DNA of 9,381 nucleotides from an uncultured Clostridia bacterium (lineage in GTDB: Bacteria; Bacillota; Clostridia; Oscillospirales; Acutalibacteraceae), in contig CANQGN010000049.1 in the NCBI GenBank assembly GCA_947623215.1, positions 1 to 9,381 of the forward strand, read 5' to 3'. The position numbers and the translations under genes were made by a program. Shown piece by piece: positions 1 to 5,812 of the stretch; position 1 is the stretch's first letter; each line of letters begins with the position of its first letter. Under the pieces are notes generated by a model, which saw only the letters and a list, made by a program, of their open reading frames with translations, did not search any database and was not told the origin of the DNA.

Positions 1-165
1 GAGCACATAAGGCTCGCAAAAATCACCGACTTCCCGTTTAAGCGAGATATTGTTATTTCTTACAATTATGCAAGAGCAGACAACGAGAACATTCGCGGAT
101 TTTTCGAATACCTTAAGAACTTTTTTCTTTCACAAAAAGCAAAAAATAGCCACCACCATGAGTAA
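1..165 (+). CDS. LysR-family transcriptional regulator, C-terminal end (partial)
   Basis: The window opens inside a gene; frame 1 is open from base 1 to TAA at 163-165 (54 residues). The visible part reads like the end of a LysR substrate-binding domain: a short strand with ITDFPFKRDIVISYNY, then a helix with NIRGFFEYLKNFF, and a polar tail ending SHHHE. In LysR proteins this last strand (typically 'I.D.P..R.I.L.Y') and helix close the effector-binding lobe. The DNA-binding domain lies outside the window, so neither target nor inducer can be inferred. Base composition is more AT-rich than the genes that follow. The family call rests on a short C-terminal pattern and is therefore moderate; another periplasmic-binding-like fold is the main alternative. 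Confidence 0.6.
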   Translation, partial: EHIRLAKITDFPFKRDIVISYNYARADNENIRGFFEYLKNFFLSQKAKNSHHHE

Positions 166-219
166 GTGAGCATAACATTATGACGGCATTAACGCCGGAA
201 TCTATCTTAAACCAATCAG

Positions 220-303
220 ATGAAGCTGCGGGAGCACGAAGCAGAGTTAAATCGGCTGAAAGTCATGCTGCAAAGCGAGTTGGAGGATGAGGAAGCACGG
301 TAA
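220..303 (+). other. Short coiled-coil ORF, probable gene remnant (27 residues)
   Basis: A short frame starts ATG at 220 and ends TAA at 301-303. Its product is a single charged heptad-like helix (LREHEAELNRLKVML, then an acidic tail). Charged helices of this type occur at the C-termini of serine recombinases and other DNA-modifying proteins, so this could be a decayed end of a mobile gene. The same frame is closed just upstream by TAA at 208-210, and there is no good ribosome binding site. I do not claim it is expressed. The surrounding 166-431 holds nothing else I can recognise. Confidence 0.2.
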
Positions 304-431
304 ACGGCATTCTATTTGTGTAAGAAAAAGGAATCGCTCAAACGGCGGGCTTCTATTATACCGCGCTTCTCATGAAAAACCCCGCCGTGGGGGAAAGAGG
401 CAGAGAGATTTCTATTGTGGGCGCGTTTCCG

Positions 432-468
432 TGCACCGATTTTGGTACATGGAAAATGGTATAGTATA
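432..468 (+). repeat. 37-bp promoter-bearing direct repeat, upstream copy
   Basis: This stretch is identical, base for base, to 728-764. It contains an extended -10 promoter element: TG at 457-458, one base, then TATAGT at 460-465. It ends exactly at a TA (467-468) next to the left terminal repeat of the mobile-element copy at 469. It therefore looks like the left flank of a TA-targeted insertion into the promoter now found intact in front of the FtsH-like gene. The upstream copy is separated from that gene by a terminator hairpin at 673-710, so it probably does not drive it. Confidence 0.8.
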
Positions 469-678
469 GGCAATACAATCAGGGTACAATGCGCCTGATG
501 CGGCGCGATTTCCCGATAGGCTTTGTTGTCGGCCTTGAAATACGTTAGTATTCCTGCGGCCTGCCGCCTTGCAAAGTCAAAAAATCGCCCCCGCGGCAGG
601 TCAAAGATTTTTGGGGAGAGCGCCCGTCGATGACTGCTAGGCGTGCGCTTGCAGCCATACTTTGTGTACGGCAAAAGC
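469..678 (+). mobile_element. MITE-like element, copy A, lacking its right end
   Basis: The 210 bases align without gaps to the reverse complement of 5296-5505, with 13 differences counted by eye (about 94% identity). The left end begins GGCAATACAATCAGGGTACA, the same terminal repeat as the complete copy, and is preceded by the dinucleotide TA as in that copy. Homology stops abruptly at 678; the last ~63 bases of the element, including the right terminal repeat, are missing and replaced by a terminator hairpin and a second copy of the promoter repeat. A reading frame crosses both copies, but about six of the 13 differences change the amino acid, so it does not behave as a protein gene. The element is non-autonomous; no transposase is in the window. 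Confidence 0.75.
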
Positions 679-710
679 CCGGAGCTTTGCAAAAACGCCG
701 GGCTTTTGTT
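673..710 (+). terminator. Intrinsic-terminator-like hairpin between the two promoter copies
   Basis: A perfect 10-bp inverted repeat, AAAAGCCCGG (673-682) and CCGGGCTTTT (698-707), with a 15-base loop, followed by GTT. The arm ends in four T but the U tract is short. It would stop transcription started at the upstream promoter copy before it reaches the FtsH-like gene. It straddles the point where element homology ends (678), so it may be part of the rearranged junction or of a variant right end. Confidence 0.55.
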
Positions 711-727
711 ATGGGTGCGCCGGGTCA

Positions 728-764
728 TGCACCGATTTTGGTACATGGAAAATGGTATAGTATA
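728..764 (+). promoter_or_regulatory. Promoter of the FtsH-like gene (second copy of the 37-bp repeat)
   Basis: Identical to 432-468. It carries TGGTATAGT at 753-761, an extended -10 element (TGn plus TATAGT, one mismatch to TATAAT). There is no convincing -35 hexamer at 17 bp, which is tolerated by extended -10 promoters. The predicted start point near 768 leaves a short leader with the ribosome binding site at 775-784 (GGAAGGAGAG), seven or so bases before ATG at 791. The repeat also contains the half-repeats TTTGGTA and AAATGGTA, which could be an operator, but this is only a visual suggestion. Confidence 0.6.
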
Positions 765-790
765 TACAGAAAAAGGAAGGAGAGAAAAAC

Positions 791-2083
791 ATGAACGCAT
801 TTGACAAGGTTATCGGGTATTCGTCTCTGAAACAGGAGCTGATGCAAATCAGCGACACGCTGAAAAATCGTGCGGCCTATGAAAAGCTGGGGGTCGCCGC
901 CCCGCACGGGTTGCTGCTGTACGGCGAGCCGGGCGTGGGAAAATCGCTTATGGCCGGCGCCGTAATCGAAGACAGCGGCCTGCCCGCCTTTGTTTTGCGC
1001 AAAGATTTGCCCAACGGGGAGTTTGTAAAAGAAATCAAGGCCGTTTTTCAAAAAGCGGCCGAAAACGCCCCGGCTATCGTTTATCTGGACGACATGGACA
1101 AATTTGCCAACGGAGACGAACGGCGACCCGATGCGGAAGAGTACGTAATGGTGCAGTCTTGCATAGACGAAACGCAAGACCGGGCGGTCTTTGTGCTGGC
1201 AACGGCCAACCGCCTGCGCTGCCTGCCGGATTCGCTGCTGCGCGCCGGGCGAATCGACCGAAAAATGAAGGTCACGCCGCCTTGCGGACGGGATGCGGAA
1301 GAAATTATAGCCCACTACATGCAAAGCAAGCAATTTGTAGGCGACGTAGACGTAAAAGCCATTGCCCACATGATGGACGGCCGCTCTTGTGCGGAACTGG
1401 AGACGGTGATTAATGAAGCGGGCCTGTATGCCGGTTACGCGAAAGCCGACCGCATTACCATGGATCACTTTGTGGCGGCCTATCTGCGCACGGTTATGAA
1501 CCAGCCCGCAACCGACGGCCTTGGCGTAGAGCTTGCCGCCGCCGATGAGAATTACCGGCAGGTGGTGTATCACGAGGCCGGGCACGCCGTTATTTCAGAG
1601 GTGCTTTGCCCGGGCAGCGTTACGTTGGTAAACGTGCGCAGCAGCGGTTCCGACTTCGGCGGTTCTACCGTTTATTTTATCGACAAAAGCAAGCCTTATC
1701 TCTACTGGAAAAAGAGCCGCATTATCGGCGGTTTGGGCGGCATGGCGGCGACCGAGCAGATATTTGGCACGTTCGACGTGGGCGCCAGCCGCGACCTGGA
1801 CCTTGCTTTTCGCGATACAAAGGACTTGGTGGCCAACAACTGCGTTTGCGGCCTGCATCTCCATGCGGACGAGTACGACGATTCCGAGCGACTGCACGCG
1901 GAGCAGGAGCAGGTTGTATCTGCCGAGGTAGAGCGCTATTACCGCAAGGCGAAGGAAATTCTTGCGCTGAATGCGGAGTTTCTTGGAAAGCTCGCCGCCG
2001 CGCTTTCTAAAAAGGCGCTGCTCTCTGCGGTGGACGTTCAGAACGTCCGGGCGCAATGCAACATTGTTCCCGTTGCCATTTAG
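791..2083 (+). CDS. Soluble FtsH-like protein: AAA ATPase plus M41 zinc metallopeptidase
   Basis: A 430-residue ATP-dependent protease-like protein. The AAA domain has Walker A GEPGVGKS (45-52), Walker B IVYLDD (96-101), sensor-1 Asn at 140 and an arginine-finger segment LLRAGRIDR with R154 and R157. The peptidase domain has the zinc motif HEAGH (261-265, catalytic E262), and GASRD puts Asp335 where FtsH has its third zinc ligand. FtsH is usually 600 or more residues and membrane-anchored; this protein begins at the AAA domain and has no transmembrane segment, so it should be cytoplasmic. Two oddities: the Walker B catalytic Glu is Asp (DD, not DE), and the aromatic pore-loop FVG motif of FtsH is not visible between 71 and 86. 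ATG at 791 is chosen for its GGAAGGAGAG site and nearby promoter. Substrates are unknown; both active sites look complete enough to function. Confidence 0.85.
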   Translation: MNAFDKVIGYSSLKQELMQISDTLKNRAAYEKLGVAAPHGLLLYGEPGVGKSLMAGAVIEDSGLPAFVLRKDLPNGEFVKEIKAVFQKAAENAPAIVYLDDMDKFANGDERRPDAEEYVMVQSCIDETQDRAVFVLATANRLRCLPDSLLRAGRIDRKMKVTPPCGRDAEEIIAHYMQSKQFVGDVDVKAIAHMMDGRSCAELETVINEAGLYAGYAKADRITMDHFVAAYLRTVMNQPATDGLGVELAAADENYRQVVYHEAGHAVISEVLCPGSVTLVNVRSSGSDFGGSTVYFIDKSKPYLYWKKSRIIGGLGGMAATEQIFGTFDVGASRDLDLAFRDTKDLVANNCVCGLHLHADEYDDSERLHAEQEQVVSAEVERYYRKAKEILALNAEFLGKLAAALSKKALLSAVDVQNVRAQCNIVPVAI

Positions 2084-2171
2084 CCGATTGCCAAGTGGAC
2101 GGAGCCCATCTCCCTTAGCCGTTACGGGGGGTGGGCGGTATGCGGCGACCTTGCGGCGGGGGTTGAACTAC

Positions 2172-2411
2172 GTGAACCCCCCGCCGTGCCCTTTAGAACG
2201 GTACGAGGCAAAGCAGCGGGTAGCGGAGCGCTGCATGCACGCTTACCGGGAATATTGCCGGAAGGTGGACGACGTGGACGACCTGAAAATCGCGCCCTTC
2301 CGGCGGGGAGGGCATGGCGGTAAAGCCAGAAACCTTTGCTGCCCGGCAAAACGGCAAGCTGCTGCAGCCCGCCGTTCAGCGCCGCGGGCCGAAATATTGG
2401 CGCATGATTGA
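2172..2411 (+). other. Coding-like frame upstream of, and overlapping, the next ORF; possible frameshifted 5' part
   Basis: This frame starts at GTG (2172) and ends at TGA (2409-2411); it is open further upstream through the end of the FtsH-like gene. From about 2172 to 2310 the codons are GC-rich at third positions and the product looks protein-like (PLERYEAKQRVAERC, then KVDDVDDLKIAPF). After 2310 this quality is lost, while the +1 frame (2314-2616) gains it. The simplest readings are a single gene broken by a frameshift near 2305-2320, or two overlapping genes. I do not recognise the product. There is no clear ribosome binding site. Confidence 0.25.
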
Positions 2412-2616
2412 CGGGCTGGAATGCTTAAACCCGCAGCATTTGGCAGGGCACAAAGTGCGCTCGCTCAACTGCAACCGTTTGCTCGCCCTTCGGGAGTTTG
2501 CGTTGGGGCTGGAATCCCTCGCCCGCTTTGTGCAGCAAGAATCCCTCTACCGGGTGCACGAGCGCGCCTTCGCCGTTCTCGCCTTTGAAAGCGAACCGGT
2601 CGACCCGAGGCTTTGA
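2314..2616 (+). CDS. Hypothetical protein of 100 residues, possibly the 3' part of a frameshifted gene
   Basis: ATG at 2314 to TGA at 2614-2616. Third codon positions are GC-rich like the neighbouring genes, which supports real coding origin. The product has KYWRMIDGLECLNPQHLAGH, then an amphipathic helical region (CNRLLALREFALGLESLARF) and a tail ending EPVDPRL. No known motif, signal peptide or membrane segment is visible. A GGGGAGG stands only two bases before the ATG, too close for an efficient start, and coding-like sequence in another frame leads into it, so the ATG may be internal to a frameshifted gene. It lies 230 bases after the FtsH-like gene with no terminator between, and ends shortly before the terminator at 2642, so the two may be co-transcribed. 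Confidence 0.4.
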   Translation: MAVKPETFAARQNGKLLQPAVQRRGPKYWRMIDGLECLNPQHLAGHKVRSLNCNRLLALREFALGLESLARFVQQESLYRVHERAFAVLAFESEPVDPRL

Positions 2617-2641
2617 CTTATTGAAAGAAACATGTTATGAT

Positions 2642-2680
2642 AAAGACAGGCTTTATGTGAAAAATCAAGCCTGTCTTTTA
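2642..2680 (+). terminator. Intrinsic terminator after the FtsH-like gene and its follower
   Basis: A perfect 12-bp inverted repeat, AAAGACAGGCTT (2642-2653) and AAGCCTGTCTTT (2667-2678), with a 13-base loop. The arm ends in T residues followed by TATC. It separates the FtsH-like transcript from the WYL cluster. The flanking GATA/TATC extends the symmetry with one bulged base, so it may also work on the minus strand. Confidence 0.75.
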
Positions 2681-2710
2681 TCAATCATTCAGAAAGCGAG
2701 GAATGGTAAA

Positions 2711-2782
2711 ATGGCGGAATTCTTTTATCCGTGCGGTGAACAGATTACTGTTCCAAAGAAATTCATCAAGTTTTATACTTAA
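2711..2782 (+). other. Very small ORF (23 residues) in the intergenic region
   Basis: ATG at 2711 to TAA at 2780-2782, encoding a peptide with FFYPCGEQITVPKKFIKFYT. A GCGAGG at about 2695-2700 is a weak, distant ribosome binding site. The predicted -10 of the downstream WYL gene lies inside it. It could be a leader peptide, a gene remnant or chance; there is no decisive evidence. Confidence 0.15.
2751..2779 (+). promoter_or_regulatory. Candidate promoter of the WYL-NADAR operon
   Basis: TATACT at 2774-2779 matches the -10 consensus at five of six positions; TTCCAA at 2751-2756 is a weak -35 (three of six) at exactly 17 bp. The predicted start near 2786 would leave a leader of about 27 bases with GGAGGGG at 2801-2807 before the WYL start codon. 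It sits downstream of the terminator at 2642-2680, as expected for an independent promoter. Confidence 0.4.
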
Positions 2783-2812
2783 AATGGTGCGTTACAGAAT
2801 GGAGGGGAAACC

Positions 2813-3868
2813 ATGTATACGAAACAACCGAAAAAGCTTTTGATTTTTAATATTTTGGATATTCTTCGCAAATATACGGATGCAGAGCACCGCCTGAGCC
2901 AGCGGGAAATTGAAGAGATTTTGCAAAATGAGTATAATATGAAAGCGGAGCGCAAGGCCATTCGCCGGAATCTATTGAATCTCATCGATTTCGGCTACGA
3001 GGTTGAATACAGCGAGTCTGTACGCATGGTGCCCAACCCCAAAACGGGCGAGCTGGAAGAAAGCTATGTGCTGTCTGATTTTTACCTGAACCGGGAATTT
3101 ACCGACGGCGAGCTGCGGCTGCTTATTGACGGTCTGCTCTTTTCCAAGCACATCCCCTACAGCCAGTGCAAAGAATTAGTAGAAAAGCTGGAGGGGCTTT
3201 CTAACGTCTATTTCCGTTCCCGGGTGGGGCATATTTCCAAAATGCCGGAGGATCAGACCGACAACCGGCAGCTGTTTTTGAACGTGGAGCTTTTGGACGA
3301 GGCTATCAGCAAAGAACGCAAGGTTTCTTTTCAGTATCTTTCCTACGGGGCGGATAAAATGCAGCACCCCCGCCTGCGCTCTAACGGCAGCGACCGCTAT
3401 ATCGTCAGCCCCTACCAAATGGCGGCTAAGGAAGGCAAGTATTACTTAATCTGCAATTTTGAAAAATACAACGACGTTTCCAACTATCGCTTAGACCGCA
3501 TTTGCAATCTGCAAATTCTGGAAGAACCGGCAAAGCCCTTTTCCTCTTTGCAGGGGGCAAACGGCAAGCCGCTCGACTTGGCCGACTACATGAAAAAGCA
3601 CGTGTATATGTATGCCGGCGGCGACCGGCGGGTGAAGCTGCGAATTGAAAAAAGCTATATCAGCGACGTGATTGATTTGTTCGGCAAGGACGTTACCTTT
3701 TCGGAAGAAACGGAGTCGCATATCAGCGTTTCGGTTTACGCCAACGAGATGTCGGCCGAACAGTTTGCCAAAAACTACGCGCCGGACGTGCTGGTGCTGG
3801 AACCCGCCGAATTGCGGGAAAAAGTAAAGCAGTCCTTACAGTCCGCCGCAGAGGCCTATCAAGCTTAA
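2813..3868 (+). CDS. WYL-domain transcriptional regulator
   Basis: A 351-residue protein of the helix-turn-helix plus WYL regulator family (DeoR/YafY-like). Residues about 5-65 form the N-terminal winged HTH (LSQREIEEIL helix, then ERKAIRRNLLNLIDFGYEVEY as the recognition helix and wing). Residues about 155-240 are the WYL domain, with the typical core IVSPYQMAAKEGKYYLICNF; the name-giving W-Y-L is Y210-Y211-L212 here. YRLDRI (225-230) closes the domain. Residues about 260-345 match the C-terminal WCX extension. WYL domains bind nucleic-acid or nucleotide-type ligands and switch DNA binding. ATG 2813 has a strong GGAGGGG six bases upstream. Only 14 bases separate its stop from the first NADAR gene, so it likely controls its own operon. 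Length and order are standard for the family. Confidence 0.9.
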   Translation: MYTKQPKKLLIFNILDILRKYTDAEHRLSQREIEEILQNEYNMKAERKAIRRNLLNLIDFGYEVEYSESVRMVPNPKTGELEESYVLSDFYLNREFTDGELRLLIDGLLFSKHIPYSQCKELVEKLEGLSNVYFRSRVGHISKMPEDQTDNRQLFLNVELLDEAISKERKVSFQYLSYGADKMQHPRLRSNGSDRYIVSPYQMAAKEGKYYLICNFEKYNDVSNYRLDRICNLQILEEPAKPFSSLQGANGKPLDLADYMKKHVYMYAGGDRRVKLRIEKSYISDVIDLFGKDVTFSEETESHISVSVYANEMSAEQFAKNYAPDVLVLEPAELREKVKQSLQSAAEAYQA

Positions 3869-3882
3869 AAGGAAATGGGAAA

Positions 3883-4377
3883 ATGGAAGAAAAAAACGTC
3901 ATTCGTTCGTTTCGGGGAAACTATGATTTTTTAAGCAATCGGTACCCGTGCACCGTGAAAGATGAAGAGGGACTGGAATACGGCAGTGTGGAGCGGGCCT
4001 ATCAAGCATCAAAAAGCTGGGATATTCGGCACAGAATCGCCTGCCAGTTAGAGCCGGACGAAAAAGAAGTCTGGAAGCGGGGACGGGACGCGGTTCTTCG
4101 GGAAGATTGGGATAAGATCCGCGTCAAGCTCATGTTCAACCTTTTAAAACAAAAATTTGAAAATCCCAAGCTGCGCCAAAAGCTGCTGGAAACCGGCGAT
4201 GCCCTGCTCCTGTGGGGGAATCCCCACGATCGCTTTTGGGGACAGGTAGGGGACGAGGGCGAAAACCAGTTGGGAAAGCATCTGATGAAAATACGAACCA
4301 TACTGCAAAATCAGGAGGCAGCGCGAACGGGGGCGAAAGAGCCGCCCGCCGCAAAGGAAACCAAACGCCGAACATAA
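3883..4377 (+). CDS. NADAR (DUF1768/YbiA-like) N-glycosidase family protein, first copy
   Basis: A 164-residue protein with the NADAR pattern: RGNYDFLSNRYPC (11-23), the Glu/aromatic helix SVERAYQASK (35-44), EDWDKIRVKLMFNLLKQKF (74-92), NPHDRFWG (113-120) and the end motif GENQLGKHLMKIR (126-138). NADAR proteins hydrolyse N-glycosidic bonds; described members remove riboflavin-pathway intermediates (YbiA) or ADP-ribose from guanine in DarT-associated systems. E37, D116 and W119 fall in the conserved positions, but in the segment before NPHDRFWG the usual acidic residue (as in LVEG or LEEQN) is replaced by LLLWG, so activity or substrate could differ. A hydrophilic tail (143-164) follows the domain. 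AAAAGGAAA eight or so bases before ATG 3883 is the ribosome binding site. The gene follows the WYL gene by 14 bases and ends at a terminator. Confidence 0.85.
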   Translation: MEEKNVIRSFRGNYDFLSNRYPCTVKDEEGLEYGSVERAYQASKSWDIRHRIACQLEPDEKEVWKRGRDAVLREDWDKIRVKLMFNLLKQKFENPKLRQKLLETGDALLLWGNPHDRFWGQVGDEGENQLGKHLMKIRTILQNQEAARTGAKEPPAAKETKRRT

Positions 4378-4388
4378 AATACAAAGTC

Positions 4389-4420
4389 AAAAGCCGCGGG
4401 AGTATTTCTCGCGGCTTTTA
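4389..4420 (+). terminator. Intrinsic terminator between the two NADAR genes
   Basis: A perfect 10-bp stem, AAAAGCCGCG (4389-4398) and CGCGGCTTTT (4410-4419), with an 11-base loop, twelve bases after the first NADAR stop codon. The A/T-rich ends make it potentially bidirectional. It divides the cluster into two transcription units or acts as an attenuating site. Confidence 0.75.
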
Positions 4421-4487
4421 TGTTGCCGTGTTTTGAAAAGCAGATAATGCCGTTGAAGTTCCGTTTCGGTTTGATTAGGGTGCCCTG

Positions 4488-4514
4488 TTTTTGTCCCATA
4501 CGGCGGGGTATAGT
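4488..4514 (+). promoter_or_regulatory. Candidate promoter for the second NADAR gene
   Basis: TATAGT at 4509-4514 is a five-of-six -10 hexamer, the same variant as in the 37-bp promoter repeat. The region 4486-4493 is T-rich but holds no clear -35. A start near 4521 would fit the AAAGGA site at 4531-4536. A weaker alternative is TTGAAG at 4453-4458 with TAGGGT at 4476-4481, 17 bp apart. Position directly after a terminator supports a promoter here, but the hexamers are not strong. Confidence 0.35.
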
Positions 4515-4544
4515 TGACTCATCCACACAGAAAGGAATGATTGT

Positions 4545-5006
4545 ATGGAAAAAATTACCACTTTCAGAGGGGAATATCGCTTTCTCTCCAATTTCTATCA
4601 GTCGCCGGTTGCGGTTCAGGGGCTGACCTATCTCAATGCCGAGGCCGCCTTTCAGGCGCAAAAATGTGCTTCCAAGGAGGATCAGATCAAATACACCCTG
4701 CAAAAGAATCCCGTTCGCGCCAAGCAGATGGGCAAAAAGGAACCCCATCTCCCCAAAGACTGGAACCAAAAATCCTACGCCGTGATGAGAGAAATCTTGC
4801 AGGCCAAATTCAGCAACCCCGCACTGGCAGAAAAGCTGAAAGCCACAGGGGACGCTTATTTGGAAGAGCAAAATCGCTGGCACGACAACCTTTGGGGGAA
4901 CTGCACCTGTGAAAAATGCAAAACAAAAGAGGGCCAAAACCGACTGGGGAAGCTTTTAATGGAAATTCGTGCAGAACTGCTTCGTGACCCCGCCGCCTTA
5001 CAATGA
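4545..5006 (+). CDS. NADAR (DUF1768/YbiA-like) N-glycosidase family protein, second copy
   Basis: A 153-residue protein that is closer to the classical family pattern than the first copy: RGEYRFLSNFYQSP (8-21), AEAAFQAQK (32-40, conserved E33), KSYAVMREILQAKF (76-89), TGDAYLEEQNRWHDNLWG (101-118) and GQNRLGKLLMEIRAEL (130-145). The CTCEKC insert (120-125), common in one subgroup, carries three cysteines that could bind a metal, which is unproven. It should hydrolyse an N-glycosidic bond in a nucleotide or ADP-ribosyl substrate; the exact substrate cannot be read from sequence. AAAGGA lies eight bases before ATG 4545. It shares only modest identity with the first copy, so the pair looks like an old duplication or two independent acquisitions. 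The phosphatase gene starts 17 bases after its stop. Confidence 0.9.
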   Translation: MEKITTFRGEYRFLSNFYQSPVAVQGLTYLNAEAAFQAQKCASKEDQIKYTLQKNPVRAKQMGKKEPHLPKDWNQKSYAVMREILQAKFSNPALAEKLKATGDAYLEEQNRWHDNLWGNCTCEKCKTKEGQNRLGKLLMEIRAELLRDPAALQ

Positions 5007-5022
5007 AAGGGAGGAAACCGCA

Positions 5023-5765
5023 GTGAATGTTTCCATTTGTTCCAGAAAGCAGGCGGAAGCATTGTTAAAAAACGGCTTTCCTGCCCATACGGCCGTTATC
5101 AGTTTTTTTGACCCGCCCACCCGCCGGTTTCGGCAAACCGAGCCGCCGCCGGACTTTTGCGGCAAGGCGGAGCGGGTATTTCAAATTGCGCTCCACGATA
5201 TTGATTTGAGCATTCTCGGCGAGTACGGCCTAGGCAATGCAATCAGGGTACAACGTGTTTTTGGGGGAGTGCCCGCCGCGACTGCTGCGCCCCCCGCTTT
5301 TGCCGTACACAAAGTACGGCTGTAAGCGCACGCCTTGCAGTCATCGACGGGCGCTCTCCCCAAAAATCTTCGACCTGCCGCGTGTGCGATTTTTTGACTT
5401 TGCAAGGCGGCAGGCCGCAGGAATACTAACGTATTTCAAGGCCGACAACGCAGCAAATCGGAAAATCGCGCCGTGTCAGGCGCATTGTACCCTGATTGTA
5501 TTGCCTAAGCTATGAGACCTATCTGCCGGAGGCGGAAAGTCTGGCCGACTATATCCTTAAAGCGAAGCGAGACGGGCTGAATATCCTCTGCCAGTGCGAG
5601 TACGGGCAAAGCCGCAGCGCGGGGTGCGCCGCCGCCATTTTGGAGTATTTTGAGGGAACGGGCATTACCGTTTTTGCCGATTATCGGTATTATCCCAACC
5701 AGCTGGTCTACCACAAAATATTCGACGCGTTAACGGCGGCGGGAGGCAAAAAAGAGAAGCCCTGA
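5023..5765 (+). pseudogene. Small CX5R tyrosine/dual-specificity-type phosphatase, split by a MITE
   Basis: The 5' part starts at GTG 5023 (AAAGGGAGG at 5006-5014, spacing 8) and encodes 70 residues up to 5232; the 3' part runs from 5508 to TGA at 5763-5765 (85 residues). Between them lies the 273-bp element plus one extra TA. Joining ...GAG TAC GGC CTA to AGC TAT GAG... restores an unbroken 155-residue protein (EYGL followed by SYET). It contains the phosphatase loop CEYGQSR (restored residues 100-106, Cys100 and Arg106) and a candidate acid in LHDID. Such small enzymes remove phosphate from tyrosine or from small molecules. As it stands, translation from 5023 runs into the element and stops at 5323-5325, giving 100 residues without the catalytic loop. 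The 3' piece has no good start signal, so the gene is almost certainly inactive. It follows the second NADAR gene by 16 bases. Confidence 0.85.
5233..5505 (-). mobile_element. Complete MITE-like element (273 bp), copy B, inserted in the phosphatase gene
   Basis: The ends are near-perfect inverted repeats of 21 bases: 5233-5253 (starting GGCAATGCAATCAGG) and the reverse complement of 5485-5505 (starting GGCAATACAATCAGG), with one mismatch. The element is flanked by TA at 5231-5232 and 5506-5507, the duplication expected for IS630/Tc1-mariner-type transposition. It has no transposase and is too short to be autonomous. Its bases 5296-5505 match copy A at 469-678 in inverse orientation. An internal perfect hairpin, GCCGTAC/GTACGGC (5302-5308 and 5314-5320, 5-base loop), is retained in copy A with one change. 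The exact repair of the host gene on removal is the strongest evidence for its boundaries. Confidence 0.88.
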
Positions 5766-5812
5766 AAGAGGAAACAAAAACCGCCGAAAGCCCCAAAAGA
5801 AAGGAAAATCGT

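Noticed and set aside
372..400. Terminator-like CCCC/GGGG hairpin near 375-390
   Set aside because: Stem of only about four pairs; a T run is present only in the minus direction, where no gene ends.
312..800. Minus-strand frame through mobile-element copy A, with a similar frame in copy B (5237-5515)
   Set aside because: The shared frame follows from shared DNA; roughly half of the 13 differences change amino acids, with no sign of selection on protein, and the frames are not tied to a ribosome binding site.
725..1585. Long minus-strand open frame opposite the FtsH-like gene
   Set aside because: Antisense shadow of a gene with clear AAA and HEAGH motifs; GC-rich codons commonly open the opposite strand.
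2813..5006. DarT-NADAR toxin-antitoxin system
   Set aside because: Two NADAR-type proteins are present but no ADP-ribosyltransferase is encoded in the window, so the pair cannot be claimed.
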